The notes: generated by a model from the sequence alone, not told the origin. A stretch of 64,000 bases of DNA from Rheinheimera maricola (GCF_016918075.2 NZ_JAERPS020000002.1:558001-622000); one strand, 5' to 3'. Shown: positions 7,480 to 16,392, counted from the first letter of the stretch. Translations and numbers: made by a program.

Positions 7480-9339
7480 ATGAAATATTTATCCGGCCTG
7501 TTGCTGCTGTCAGCACTTGGCTCTTTTCAGGCGCTGGCGGTGTGCCCTAACGGTAGCAGCTTTGATAACAACTTAAGCTTTTGTGCTAACAGCACTGATG
7601 TTTACGGCCCCTTTACCAAAACCATGACCGACCGCTGCGTCAGCGCCGGCGGCGGCAGTGCTTGCACTACCGCACGCACGGTAAGCGTTAATGGCACTAA
7701 CATTAGTGTGCTGCGCTGGTCGCGCGGTTTTACCGCCAACCTGCGCGGCAGTGGTAGCTGCCCGGATAGTTCGGTGCGCTCAGCACAATACGGTAACCAT
7801 TGCTTCGAGCAGCGTAACGACGGCACGCCGAATAATGTCTATGGCAATTTCACTGCAGACGAAGTGGCCAAGTGCCAATACTTAAACGGCGGCACTGCCT
7901 GTTTAACCACCCGTTGGTCAGCGCAATTTTATACCAGCGTGAAAAACACCACCCTACCCGGTAGCTGGGTAAATAAATTTGGCGCCTGGTTGTGGTATAT
8001 CGACGAAACCGGTGTCAATAAAACCCACAGCCAGTTGGCCAATGAGCTGGCCGCCATGGGGGTAAAGCGCATCTTTATTAAAATTGCTGACGACGCCGCC
8101 GCCTGCTCGTTGTTTGTTGACGCCTGCTCATCCACTACAACCAATATCTATAAAAACAAAGGTATAGAGCCCTGGGCCTGGTCGTATAATTATCCGGGTA
8201 ACAACGCGGCGCAGGCTGATGCGTTATATCAGGCTGCCCGTTACGGCTATGTTGGTTTTGTTTCTGACGTCGAAGTAGAATTTAATAACAAAACCACCGA
8301 GCTGCACAACCTGTTTCAGGCGTTTCGCGCCGCCCGCACCAGGGCAATAAACGATGGCTATGCCCGCAGTGATTTCCCGCTCGGTGCTACCACCTGGAGC
8401 AACCCGGCCGATCAGGGCATGCGGGTCGATATAATTGACCAGTATGTCGATTTCCATATGCCGCAAACCTATCTGGAAGTATGGGGCAGCAGCTATATGG
8501 CCGATCCGAAACGCTGGATCGAAACCGGCAACTGCGAATACCGTACTTTGGGTGCCAACAAACCCATTTGGCATATTGTGTCTACCGAGTACGATATTAT
8601 CAGCCCGGCCCAGCTCAATAGCTTTCTTAATGCAGCCGGCCCTAATGCCAGTATCTGGCGGGTACCGGGCGGCCCGGTACCACAAGCCGTGTGGCAGGAT
8701 TGGAACAACGTTAACTGGCAACGCAGCAGCTTTGATAATGACGTGGATTGCTCAACCGGTAACAACAGCATTAAAAACTACCTCAGCGGCTCTACACCAC
8801 CGCCGCCACCTGCGCCAAGCGTTGTGCCGTACTGGGACCAAAAGCAAAATGCCGTAAACCCAAGCGGCACCTGCAGCATTACCTCGCTAGCGATGATAAC
8901 CGACCACTTTGGCTTAACCGACCCGGCAGTACTGGGCCAACGCACGCCGGATTATTTAAATAATCGTTTTGGTGTATTACAGGATGTGCCCTCACTGGCC
9001 TGGGGCTTTAATACCCTAGCGCAGGAAAAAGGCAGCCCGCTACGCGATATTGGCGTGACTAACGGTACCTTTGCCCAACTGCGCGCGCTAGCCAGTGCCG
9101 GCAAGCCAACCATAGTGCACGGCTGGTTTACCGTACCCGGCCATATTATGGTAGTGACCGGTTATGACGGTACGCACTACACAGTAAATGACCCCTATGG
9201 TGTGTGGAACCTGCAAAAATGGGGCAGCTATGACACCAGTAAGTCCGGCAAGGGCGTGCGCTACCCGAAAGCCGCGTTTGAGTACGCCATTAACGACAAT
9301 GGCAACGGTAACGACTTATGGCTGCACCGGTTTGAGTAA
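7480..9339 (+). CDS. Secreted protein: duplicated Cys-rich module, GH25-like TIM barrel, C39-like peptidase domain
   Basis: A 619-residue exported protein (signal MKYLSGLLLLSALGSFQALA). The ATG at 7480 has GGAGAG 4 nt upstream. Order: two roughly 60-residue modules with four cysteines each (about 20-150); a TIM-barrel-like domain (about 160-430) beginning KFGAWLWYIDETG, with an acidic strand VSDVEVEF resembling the D-x-E catalytic strand of GH25 muramidases; a proline linker (PPPPPAPS); and a papain-fold C39-like domain (about 448-619) with candidate Cys in GTCSITSLAM, His in PGHIMVVTGYDG and Asp in VNDPYG. The combination suggests a bifunctional cell-wall hydrolase, though neither activity is shown. 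A lipoprotein paralogue lies at 18355. Confidence 0.75.
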   Translation: MKYLSGLLLLSALGSFQALAVCPNGSSFDNNLSFCANSTDVYGPFTKTMTDRCVSAGGGSACTTARTVSVNGTNISVLRWSRGFTANLRGSGSCPDSSVRSAQYGNHCFEQRNDGTPNNVYGNFTADEVAKCQYLNGGTACLTTRWSAQFYTSVKNTTLPGSWVNKFGAWLWYIDETGVNKTHSQLANELAAMGVKRIFIKIADDAAACSLFVDACSSTTTNIYKNKGIEPWAWSYNYPGNNAAQADALYQAARYGYVGFVSDVEVEFNNKTTELHNLFQAFRAARTRAINDGYARSDFPLGATTWSNPADQGMRVDIIDQYVDFHMPQTYLEVWGSSYMADPKRWIETGNCEYRTLGANKPIWHIVSTEYDIISPAQLNSFLNAAGPNASIWRVPGGPVPQAVWQDWNNVNWQRSSFDNDVDCSTGNNSIKNYLSGSTPPPPPAPSVVPYWDQKQNAVNPSGTCSITSLAMITDHFGLTDPAVLGQRTPDYLNNRFGVLQDVPSLAWGFNTLAQEKGSPLRDIGVTNGTFAQLRALASAGKPTIVHGWFTVPGHIMVVTGYDGTHYTVNDPYGVWNLQKWGSYDTSKSGKGVRYPKAAFEYAINDNGNGNDLWLHRFE

Positions 9340-9364
9340 GCAGGCTTAGGTGCATTGGCAGAAA

Positions 9365-9463
9365 CCGGTTTGCTCACATCAACACGCCGTGAACCCATCC
9401 CTGGGGGCTCGATTCGGCCATCCTGGCCTGCAACGGTTGATTTAGAGCAATCCGGTTCCTGCT
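9365..9463 (+). repeat. 99-bp structured repeat element, copy 1
   Basis: An intergenic element 25 bp after the preceding stop. Its reverse complement recurs at 27022-27120 with 94 of 99 identical bases by direct comparison. It has imperfect terminal inverted repeats (CCGGTTTGCTC 9365-9375 with GAGCAATCCGG 9445-9455, one mismatch), a second nested stem (ATCAAC 9378-9383 with GTTGAT 9436-9441), and two hairpins (CCCA-TCCC-TGGG at 9394-9405; GGCCA-TCC-TGGCC at 9416-9428). It could be a short palindromic mobile element (MITE/REP-like) or a 3'-UTR RNA structure. Confidence 0.85.
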
Positions 9464-9477
9464 GGCAGATTCAGTTG

Positions 9478-10638
9478 TTAAGCTCTGCGCTGTGCCAGCT
9501 GCAGGCATAGCGCACTTAATACTATCGCTACGGCGCCCAGTGGTAGCACCGCCGTCAGGCTAAAGGTACTGATGGCCAGCGCGGCTATCGGCGGCCCCAG
9601 CATTAAACCTACTTTAAAGGCACTTAAGCAAAACACAATTAACCGACCGGACGGGTCAACATCGTTAAAAATACCCATCATTACCGGCACCACAAAGCTC
9701 CAGAAAATTTGATACACGATAGTCGCCACGGCATAAATCAACCAGGCCGGGCCTGCGGTTAACTGGCTTAACGCCAACAAACACGGCAACTGAATCGCCA
9801 CCGTTAACCATAGCGCTGCTGTGCGGCCAAATTTCGCCACAAAGGCACCGGATAGCAAGGAGCCAACAGCGCTGATAGCAAAACCCAGCCCCAGCACGTA
9901 GCCTACTTCGGCCATACTGAGTCCGGCCGAAACGCCTAAACGTTCGAGGTAACCCCATACACCGCCCTGGGCAAAGTAGTACAGCACCACACCGGCAAAT
10001 ACCCATATAGCCGGGGCTAAGCGGCCGCTTAAATCAAAGCGCACACTGTGCTGCGGTTTCTGGTTTTGCGCAAAGCTGATAAAGCTCAGTAACAAAGCAA
10101 CCAGTAAAAACAGGTTAAAACTCTGATAAATAGCACCATAACCAAAGCGGCTGATTAAATCCGGCAGCAACATAAAACCCACGGTGCCAAAAGCCACCTG
10201 AATAGTCACCATCACACCAAAGGCTTTATCTACCCGCTGTTCATCGCCCAGCGCCGCCAGTGCAATGGCGTAACTGACACCACAGGCTAAACCGGCAGCA
10301 ACGCGCAGCAATAACAGCACTGTGTAACTATCGGCCAGCGCGGTAAGTAAATTGGCGACAATAAACAGCAGTAAACTCAGCTGCACTGCAGGGCGCCAGG
10401 GCACACGGCGAACCCACCAGAATGCCGAGGTGGTAGATAATAAAATGCCGGCCACATCAGCGGCCGCTAAATAACCCACTTGCTGCGTACTGAATAATCC
10501 ACTGTCAGTAAAAGCGCCGACAATTAACGGCATCAGATTTGTTACCGCCGCGCCCATCATGGTGATCAGCATCAGGCCGCTGTATCGCGCCCACTGCGGC
10601 AGTGAAAAGCGCACAGCGCTATAAGAAAGGTCCTGCAT
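9478..10638 (-). CDS. MFS transporter
   Basis: A 386-residue major facilitator protein with about 12 hydrophobic segments and a central loop around residue 190 (FAQNQKPQHSVRFDLSG). The N-terminal half carries the usual charged turn after helix 2 (WWVRRVPWR). It lies 71 bp downstream of the TonB-dependent receptor on the same strand, with a hairpin between them. The pair may move the same compound across outer and inner membranes (inference). The substrate cannot be read from sequence. Its stop faces repeat copy 1. Confidence 0.88.
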   Translation of the reverse strand: MQDLSYSAVRFSLPQWARYSGLMLITMMGAAVTNLMPLIVGAFTDSGLFSTQQVGYLAAADVAGILLSTTSAFWWVRRVPWRPAVQLSLLLFIVANLLTALADSYTVLLLLRVAAGLACGVSYAIALAALGDEQRVDKAFGVMVTIQVAFGTVGFMLLPDLISRFGYGAIYQSFNLFLLVALLLSFISFAQNQKPQHSVRFDLSGRLAPAIWVFAGVVLYYFAQGGVWGYLERLGVSAGLSMAEVGYVLGLGFAISAVGSLLSGAFVAKFGRTAALWLTVAIQLPCLLALSQLTAGPAWLIYAVATIVYQIFWSFVVPVMMGIFNDVDPSGRLIVFCLSAFKVGLMLGPPIAALAISTFSLTAVLPLGAVAIVLSALCLQLAQRRA

Positions 10639-10657
10639 ATACGGCTCCAGAAACAGA

Positions 10658-10691
10658 AAAAGTGAGCACGGGCAGCTGCCGGCTCACTTTT
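10658..10691 (-). terminator. Hairpin between TonB receptor and MFS gene
   Basis: AAAAGTGAGC (10658-10667) pairs with GCTCACTTTT (10682-10691) around a GGCAGCTGCC palindrome. Read on the minus strand it is followed by a T-rich run, so it may end or attenuate transcription after the receptor gene and lower transporter expression. Confidence 0.7.
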
Positions 10692-10709
10692 GTTTAGCCT
10701 ACATTACTG

Positions 10710-13130
10710 TTAGTAGTATTTGTAGGAGAAATTAATGCCGATAGTGCGCGGCGTCAATGCTATGGTGCGCCGCCCTAACACGCCACCATTCAGGTTAGAC
10801 ACTATGGCGTCTTCGTCTGTCAGGTTTTGCGCCCAGATGGAGACATCCCAATTATCTTTACCAAAGCCGACATTAGCGCTGAAGGTGGTGTACGACGGGT
10901 ATTCAAACACCGGCGAGTTTGGGTCGTCCTGGCGGTCGTTCTGCACCTGGCTAACATAACGGCCGTTCAGTGCGGCATAGGCTGTCATACCACTATCAAA
11001 GTCAGTGTCGTAACGCACACCAAAGTTGTGCCGCCATTTTGGCGAGCCGCCCAGTAAGCCGCCTTTATTCCAGGTGCGGCATTCGTTGTCAGCCTCTGCC
11101 ACATCCTGATACACACACTTAGTTAAGGTTTCGTCCCACTTACCTTCAGTGGTAGCTGTGGCGTAACTTAACGTAATGTTGTCGGTTAAATAGTAACGGC
11201 TGTTTAATTCCCAACCACGGGTTACCGCGTCCGGGCCATTAGTTGTGCCGTTTACCGGGAAAATGCCATCAATAGTTTGCGAGAAATAGGTCTGCACATT
11301 GTTCCAGTTAATCTGGTACAGGTTGGTTTGCACATACCAACCGTCCGCCAGATAACCTTTTAACCCCAGCTCCAGGTTGTCGGTAGAATCCGGCTCGTAG
11401 CTTTGCACGTTATCTGCCACCACCTGACCGGCTTCATCACGAAAGCCGTTAGTACCACCGCGGCGGAAGCCCTGCGAATAAGTGAAATAAGCAAATACTT
11501 CATCGCTGAACTTGTACGAGGCATTAAACTTATAAAAGCTCTCGCCATTTTCTTTATTGCTAAATTCGCGGTTCGAGTCAGTGCTGCCCAAATAGTCGCG
11601 AATAAGCGCCAGGCCGGTATCTTCATAATTGAAGATCCGCGCGCCCACGGTAACATTTAGCTTGTCGGTGATGTCATAGCCAACTTCACCAAACAGCGCG
11701 GACTCTTTGTACTTACTACCGAGGTCTTCCTCGTAGCCCTGGCCAGGCACACCACCCACTGCGGCGCGGTCAAAACCCAACCAGCCCACCTCTGAGGCGA
11801 TATCATCTAATTTGTCAAACCACTCTGAGAAGCGAAAGTTGCGCTTTTGGTCGGTGTAATACACGCCTGCTATCCAGCTTAAACGGCTGTCAGTATCTGA
11901 CGTGAGGCGCGTTTCATGCGTCAAGCCCTTATAGGTGTTATCAAAGGTCATGTAGGCCGAGTCATTGCCATCATCTAACGCTAAACCCGGGATCCAACCA
12001 TAATAGGCGTCGCCCTGTGAGGCATAATCAGCCTGGCCAATACTGCTGTCTTTGTAATACGATGTGGTGCTGTGCAGCTTCATGCCATCTAGCTGCCAGT
12101 CTAAATCCAGCGTATCCATATTCAACTCACGATCAGAATATTCTTCAAAGCGCGCCACTATAGTGTGATCGTTATACTGAAACGGCGTGTCAAAAGAAGT
12201 TAGGTCGCAGTCGGCAATGCCTTCACAAGCGCGGTCAACCGGTAAACGTGCTGCGCCGTTGGTGCCGTGCGCCAACTGATCTTGCTGAATATGGCTAAAA
12301 GTCAGTTTTATATCATCACTCACTTGCCACAACAGCGCCACTTTACCGCCAGTCACATCCTGATAATCATCATCTTTATACAACGTCTGGTTAGGCTTAG
12401 GGTCGCCGGCAAAGCCCTCACCTGCAGCCAGCCAGCTTGGGTTAACCTGACGGTCGGTGTAGCCTTTTTCATCCAGGCGCGCTATTGATGCTCTTACCGC
12501 CACACGCTCGCCCAGCGGTACATTCACCACGATATCGGTATCATTGCTGACACCGCCGTTTTTGGTCTGATACAGGCTGGTATTAAAATCGAACTGAAAA
12601 TCATCCAACACCGGTTGGTTGGTAATATAACGGATAGTACCGCCTAAACTGCCGGCGCCATATAGTGTACCTTGCGGGCCCAGCAGGGTTTCTACGCGAT
12701 TGATATCTTTAATGCGGTAGTTAATATTCGGCAATGGCGTAGCATCCAGGTAGTACGCCATAGTGGTGCGGATAAACTGCTGAATATTATTCGCGTTAAC
12801 GCCCGAGACGTTTAAGCCGCGCACCGACACCGAGTCGGCAAAGCGGGCACTGTTGCCAGGCGCACTAATTTCCACGCTATCGGCGATTAAATCTTTTAAA
12901 CTGGCAATGCGCTTTTCGCGTAATTCGGCTTCTGTCATCGCACTGATATTCATCGGAATTTCCGATGCTAATTGTGGCCGGCCAGAAGCGGTAACCGTGA
13001 TCACTTCAATTTGCTTTTCTTGTTTAGCTTTCTCAGCAGCGCTTGGCTCTGCCTGCTGGGCATAGGCTGTGCCGCTGAGTAATACTGCTGAAATTACCAG
13101 ACTTAACCTGCGTTTAGTAAAAGGTACCAT
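10710..13130 (-). CDS. TonB-dependent outer-membrane receptor
   Basis: An 806-residue receptor with a signal peptide (ending TAYAQ), a TonB-box-like IEVITVTA near residue 42, and a plug domain (about 50-180) containing DSVSVRGLNV and VETLLGPQGTLYGAGSLGGTIRYIT. A large beta-barrel follows, ending in the conserved FSYKYY aromatic terminus. Such receptors import siderophores, oligosaccharides, peptides or other large nutrients using TonB energy. The LysR gene is divergent on the other side of a 149-bp intergenic region, a typical regulator arrangement. The ligand is unknown; the nearby hydrolases and aminotransferase favour a nutrient rather than iron (inference). Confidence 0.94.
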   Translation of the reverse strand: MVPFTKRRLSLVISAVLLSGTAYAQQAEPSAAEKAKQEKQIEVITVTASGRPQLASEIPMNISAMTEAELREKRIASLKDLIADSVEISAPGNSARFADSVSVRGLNVSGVNANNIQQFIRTTMAYYLDATPLPNINYRIKDINRVETLLGPQGTLYGAGSLGGTIRYITNQPVLDDFQFDFNTSLYQTKNGGVSNDTDIVVNVPLGERVAVRASIARLDEKGYTDRQVNPSWLAAGEGFAGDPKPNQTLYKDDDYQDVTGGKVALLWQVSDDIKLTFSHIQQDQLAHGTNGAARLPVDRACEGIADCDLTSFDTPFQYNDHTIVARFEEYSDRELNMDTLDLDWQLDGMKLHSTTSYYKDSSIGQADYASQGDAYYGWIPGLALDDGNDSAYMTFDNTYKGLTHETRLTSDTDSRLSWIAGVYYTDQKRNFRFSEWFDKLDDIASEVGWLGFDRAAVGGVPGQGYEEDLGSKYKESALFGEVGYDITDKLNVTVGARIFNYEDTGLALIRDYLGSTDSNREFSNKENGESFYKFNASYKFSDEVFAYFTYSQGFRRGGTNGFRDEAGQVVADNVQSYEPDSTDNLELGLKGYLADGWYVQTNLYQINWNNVQTYFSQTIDGIFPVNGTTNGPDAVTRGWELNSRYYLTDNITLSYATATTEGKWDETLTKCVYQDVAEADNECRTWNKGGLLGGSPKWRHNFGVRYDTDFDSGMTAYAALNGRYVSQVQNDRQDDPNSPVFEYPSYTTFSANVGFGKDNWDVSIWAQNLTDEDAIVSNLNGGVLGRRTIALTPRTIGINFSYKYY

Positions 13131-13255
13131 GCTAAGTTTCCTTCCTGTTCCCGTTATTATTTTTAATTTACAAGTCTGGTAATCCTGCTAAATTATTTGC
13201 TCAGAACTTGTACGCTACCATGAATAAAAGCTTTCGCATGGGATGTACAGTTACT

Positions 13256-13266
13256 AACCATCGGTT
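13256..13266. promoter_or_regulatory. Dyad AACCATCGGTT beside the LysR start (putative operator)
   Basis: AACC-ATC-GGTT lies in the TonB-receptor/LysR intergenic region and directly abuts the LysR ribosome-binding site (GAGG 13267-13270). Extended similarity (TTAcTAACCATCGGTT...GCGATA) matches the left member of the inverted pair at 31359-31451. A regulator bound here could block LysR expression; the identity of the binding protein is unknown. Confidence 0.5.
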
Positions 13267-13279
13267 GAGGCGATACAAG

Positions 13280-14185
13280 ATGCAATTATCTTTTGAACAG
13301 CTGCAGGCATTTTTAACCACAGTAGAGACCGGCAGCTTCTCAGCCGCGGCGCGTAAACTGGGTAAGGCGCAATCGTCAATCAGTGGTCTTATCAGTAACC
13401 TGGAAATTGATGCGGGCTTTGAAGTATTCGACCGCAGTAAACGCACACCGCCGTTAACTGCTGAAGGCCTGGCACTGCTAAACGACATTAAATCGGTGCT
13501 GAAAAGCTACAACAACCTGCTTAGCCGTATTCAAAACCTGAATAAAGACGTGGAAACCGAAATCAGTCTGGCGTTTGATGATTTAGCCCTGCCGGTGCCG
13601 ATAATGCTAAAGGTGGCCAGCGAATTTCAGCAACACTTTGCCAATACCTCGCTTATGCTACTCAAAGCCAGCCATCAGCAGGGCTATCAGCTGTTAAAAC
13701 AAGGCAAAGTGGATATTGCCATCGCCATCAGCCAGGATGATTACCCGGAAAATGTCGCCTTTCGCGGTATTTCGCATGTGCACTACGGCACCGTGGTTAG
13801 CCGCGAGCACCCGCTGGCACAGCTTAGTCAGGTAACGCCTTATGATTTATCGCAGCACCGCCATCTGCGTATCACCGATGCCGACAGCGGCTTTCGCCGC
13901 TTCGACTCCGACTTATCCAGCAATATCTGGTTTACCAACAGCTCGACCTTGTTAATTGACGCCGTGACAGCTGGTTTTGGTTGGGCTGAATTACCACTAC
14001 ACCTGATCAGGGAGCAACTGGCCAGTGGCGCTTTGTTAAAACTGCCCACCAGCCATCAGGCCGTATCTTTTCCGCACTGTGTCGATATGGTGTGGCAAAG
14101 CGAAACGCCGGTTGGACAAGGCATGCAGTGGTTGCTAAACGCCCTGACCGAGCAAGGCATTGCGTTTAGTAAGCAAAGTGGCTAA
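13280..14185 (+). CDS. LysR-family transcriptional regulator
   Basis: A 301-residue LysR regulator. The ATG at 13280 has GAGG 9 nt upstream and begins LSFEQLQAFLTTVETGSFSA, the usual family start; an in-frame ATG at 13208 would add 24 atypical residues and place a putative operator inside the gene. The HTH covers about residues 3-60 (AAARKLGKAQSSISGLISNLE) and the effector-binding domain about 90-295. It is divergent from the TonB receptor and MFS genes and precedes the aminotransferase gene, so it probably controls one or both (inference). Confidence 0.92.
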   Translation: MQLSFEQLQAFLTTVETGSFSAAARKLGKAQSSISGLISNLEIDAGFEVFDRSKRTPPLTAEGLALLNDIKSVLKSYNNLLSRIQNLNKDVETEISLAFDDLALPVPIMLKVASEFQQHFANTSLMLLKASHQQGYQLLKQGKVDIAIAISQDDYPENVAFRGISHVHYGTVVSREHPLAQLSQVTPYDLSQHRHLRITDADSGFRRFDSDLSSNIWFTNSSTLLIDAVTAGFGWAELPLHLIREQLASGALLKLPTSHQAVSFPHCVDMVWQSETPVGQGMQWLLNALTEQGIAFSKQSG

Positions 14186-14330
14186 GCCGCGCTATTCCCG
14201 CAAACCGTTATCACCACAGACAGCTTTAACCCGTAAACAGGGGTAGTAAAAACCGCCTCTGCCCGAACGGGGAATAGTGCTACCTGGCTGCTTCAGGTTA
14301 CAACTTAACCTGCAGCAACAGGAGTATTTT

Positions 14331-15761
14331 ATGACCACTGCTTACACCACGGCTGAGCTAACCAAACTGGATCAGCAACATTTTACCCACCCCTGGACCG
14401 TATTTGACGTATTTCACCAGCAAGGTGCCCTACCCATTAGCCGCGGCGACGGCTGTTATATTGAAGACAGCAATGGCCGGCGTTACCTCGACGCAGTAGG
14501 CGGCTTATGGTGTACCAATATTGGCCTTGGCCGTACCGAAATGGCCGATGCTATTGCGCAGCAGTGCCGCGAACTGGCCTTTGCTAACCCTTTTGTCGAT
14601 ATGACCAATGTGCCGGCCACGCTGCTGGCGGCTAAACTGGCCGAACTGGCGCCCGGCGATCTGGATCACGTGATCTTTACCTGCGGCGGCTCTACCGCAG
14701 TCGACTCGTCGTACCGGCTTATTCAGTACTATCAAAACTGCCGCGGCAAGCCAGAGAAAAAGCATATTATCTCGCGCAAAAACTCTTACCACGGCTCAAC
14801 CTACTTATCGATGTCTATCGGCGGTAAAGCCGGCGACCATCCGCCAGAGTTCGATTTTATCCGCGATACCATTCACCATATCAGCTGCCCGAATTATTAC
14901 CGCGCCCCGCAGGGCTTAAACGAAGCACAGTACCTGCAGTTTTTGCTGGATGAACTGGAGCACACCATATTGCGCCTTGGCCCGGATAAGGTGGCGGCAT
15001 TTTATGCCGAACCGGTGCTGGGTGCAGGCGGCGTAATTGTGCCGCCGCAGGGTTACCATCAGGGCACATTTGCCATCTGCCAAAAATACGATGTGCTGTA
15101 TGTCTCGGACGAAGTGGTCACCGCCTTTGGCCGCTTGGGGCAGTGGTTTGCCAGCAAAGACGTTTTTGGTTTTGAGCCGGATATTATTATTGGCGCTAAA
15201 GGCTTAACCTCGGGCTATCAACCGCTGGGTGCTTGTATTTATTCAGACCGTATCCACCAGGTAATTAGCCAGCCCGGCCATGGCCGCTGTTTTGCCCATG
15301 GCTTTACCTACTCCGGCCATCCGGTGGCCTGCGCCGCCGCACTGAAAAACATTGAAATTATTCAGCGGGAGCAGCTATTGCAGCGGGTACAGCAGCTGGG
15401 GCCGTATTTTCAACAGCAAATGAAAACATTGGAAGACTTGCCGATTGTCGGCCAGGTGCGTGGTATGCAACTGATGGTGTGCGTAGAAAACGTACGCTGC
15501 AAAAAAACCAAGCAGCTGTTTGACGAAGAGTTGGATATTGGCAAGCGCATCGCTGATCATGCCGAATCACTGGGGTTGATAGTTCGGCCAATAGTGCATT
15601 TAAACGTGATGTCGCCACCGCTGACCATCAGCCGCTCGCAAATTGACGATATTGTCGCCACGTTGCGCAAAGCCATTGAACTGACCATTAACGATCTTTA
15701 TGCTGAAGGCCATCTGCCTATGCCGCAAGATCACGTAAAGGCGAACAGCATCTGCGCCTAA
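14331..15761 (+). CDS. Class III (omega-amino acid/diamine-type) aminotransferase
   Basis: A 476-residue PLP enzyme of fold type I. Visible landmarks are the GGSTAVDSSYRL cofactor-phosphate loop (about residue 120), SYHGST, DEVVTAFGR (PLP-ring Asp), and the Schiff-base lysine in IIIGAKGLTSGYQPLGA. Family members transfer amino groups from omega-amino acids, taurine, putrescine or aspartate-like donors to pyruvate or 2-oxoglutarate. The start is fixed by AGGAG at 14319-14323. The upstream region has CAGGTT-N7-AACCTG (14294-14312). The ureohydrolase and aldehyde dehydrogenase at 28-30 kb could supply a polyamine or guanidino route (inference). Exact substrate unknown. Confidence 0.9.
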   Translation: MTTAYTTAELTKLDQQHFTHPWTVFDVFHQQGALPISRGDGCYIEDSNGRRYLDAVGGLWCTNIGLGRTEMADAIAQQCRELAFANPFVDMTNVPATLLAAKLAELAPGDLDHVIFTCGGSTAVDSSYRLIQYYQNCRGKPEKKHIISRKNSYHGSTYLSMSIGGKAGDHPPEFDFIRDTIHHISCPNYYRAPQGLNEAQYLQFLLDELEHTILRLGPDKVAAFYAEPVLGAGGVIVPPQGYHQGTFAICQKYDVLYVSDEVVTAFGRLGQWFASKDVFGFEPDIIIGAKGLTSGYQPLGACIYSDRIHQVISQPGHGRCFAHGFTYSGHPVACAAALKNIEIIQREQLLQRVQQLGPYFQQQMKTLEDLPIVGQVRGMQLMVCVENVRCKKTKQLFDEELDIGKRIADHAESLGLIVRPIVHLNVMSPPLTISRSQIDDIVATLRKAIELTINDLYAEGHLPMPQDHVKANSICA

Positions 15762-15771
15762 GGAGAACACT

Positions 15772-16296
15772 ATGCGCCAAAGCCATTTATTTTCCGCCCT
15801 GTTACTCGGCTGTTTGCTAGAGCCGGCAGCGCTTTTGGCCGAACCGGCCGGCAAGATTATGCAGGCTGCCCTGCCGTGGCAAAACCAAACCTATGAGCAG
15901 GGCAAAGCCGAGCAGTGCATGAACTGGACCCGCGAAGTGCTAAAGCAAGCCTGCGGTGCACAATTTGCCAGCCTGCAAAGCCAACAGCCGTGGGACTTAG
16001 CCCAGCTGGGGCCGGGTGACGAGCTAAAAGCCGAACACGCCGACTCGTTAGCCGCTGATGAATTTGGTACCAAGGTTAACACTGTCGATGCCCTGCAAGC
16101 CGGTGATTTGGTGTTTTTGCAAAACACCTACGGTAATTGGAATAAAGGCGTGATCACCCATGTCGGCATCGCCACCGGCGACGGTAACTATATCCATCGC
16201 ATGACATCAAACCAAGGCTATGTGCGGATAGAACCTATACCCCAAGCCGATTTTCAGGCCGGGCTAAGGTTAAAGGCAGAGTTGTGTCAGCAGTAG
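15772..16296 (+). CDS. Exported NlpC/P60-like (CHAP-like) protein
   Basis: A 174-residue protein with signal peptide (MRQSHLFSALLLGCLLEPAALLA) and a small papain-fold pattern: candidate catalytic Cys in AEQCMNWTREVL (about residue 49), the AGDLVFLQN strand, and His in ITHVGIATGDGNYIH. This layout is seen in NlpC/P60 peptidoglycan endopeptidases and amidases, although the usual DCSGF box is diverged. It lies 10 bp after the aminotransferase with a good AGGAG, so they are probably co-transcribed. It could cleave wall peptides in the periplasm; a non-peptidase role is possible. Confidence 0.7.
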   Translation: MRQSHLFSALLLGCLLEPAALLAEPAGKIMQAALPWQNQTYEQGKAEQCMNWTREVLKQACGAQFASLQSQQPWDLAQLGPGDELKAEHADSLAADEFGTKVNTVDALQAGDLVFLQNTYGNWNKGVITHVGIATGDGNYIHRMTSNQGYVRIEPIPQADFQAGLRLKAELCQQ

Positions 16297-16392
16297 CTGA
16301 CCAGCCGTTCTATCGCTAAAGCCTATAGTTAGTAATTTCAATTAGCTAAATTCTGCAACTAGGGTAACTGAAACACCATCAGGAGCCTTAGT

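Noticed and set aside
9365-9463. Ordinary Rho-independent terminator between convergent genes.
   Set aside because: No T-run follows, the element is 99 bp with several stems and recurs at 27.1 kb with conserved length, so it is better treated as a repeat element.
13208-13279. LysR start at ATG 13208.
   Set aside because: Adds 24 residues not seen in the family and puts the AACC-N3-GGTT dyad inside the coding region; ATG 13280 has a proper RBS.
14192-14277. CTATTCCC/GGGAATAG inverted pair upstream of the aminotransferase as an operator.
   Set aside because: The arms are 70 bp apart and only 8 bp long; chance or RNA pairing cannot be excluded, so no site is called.
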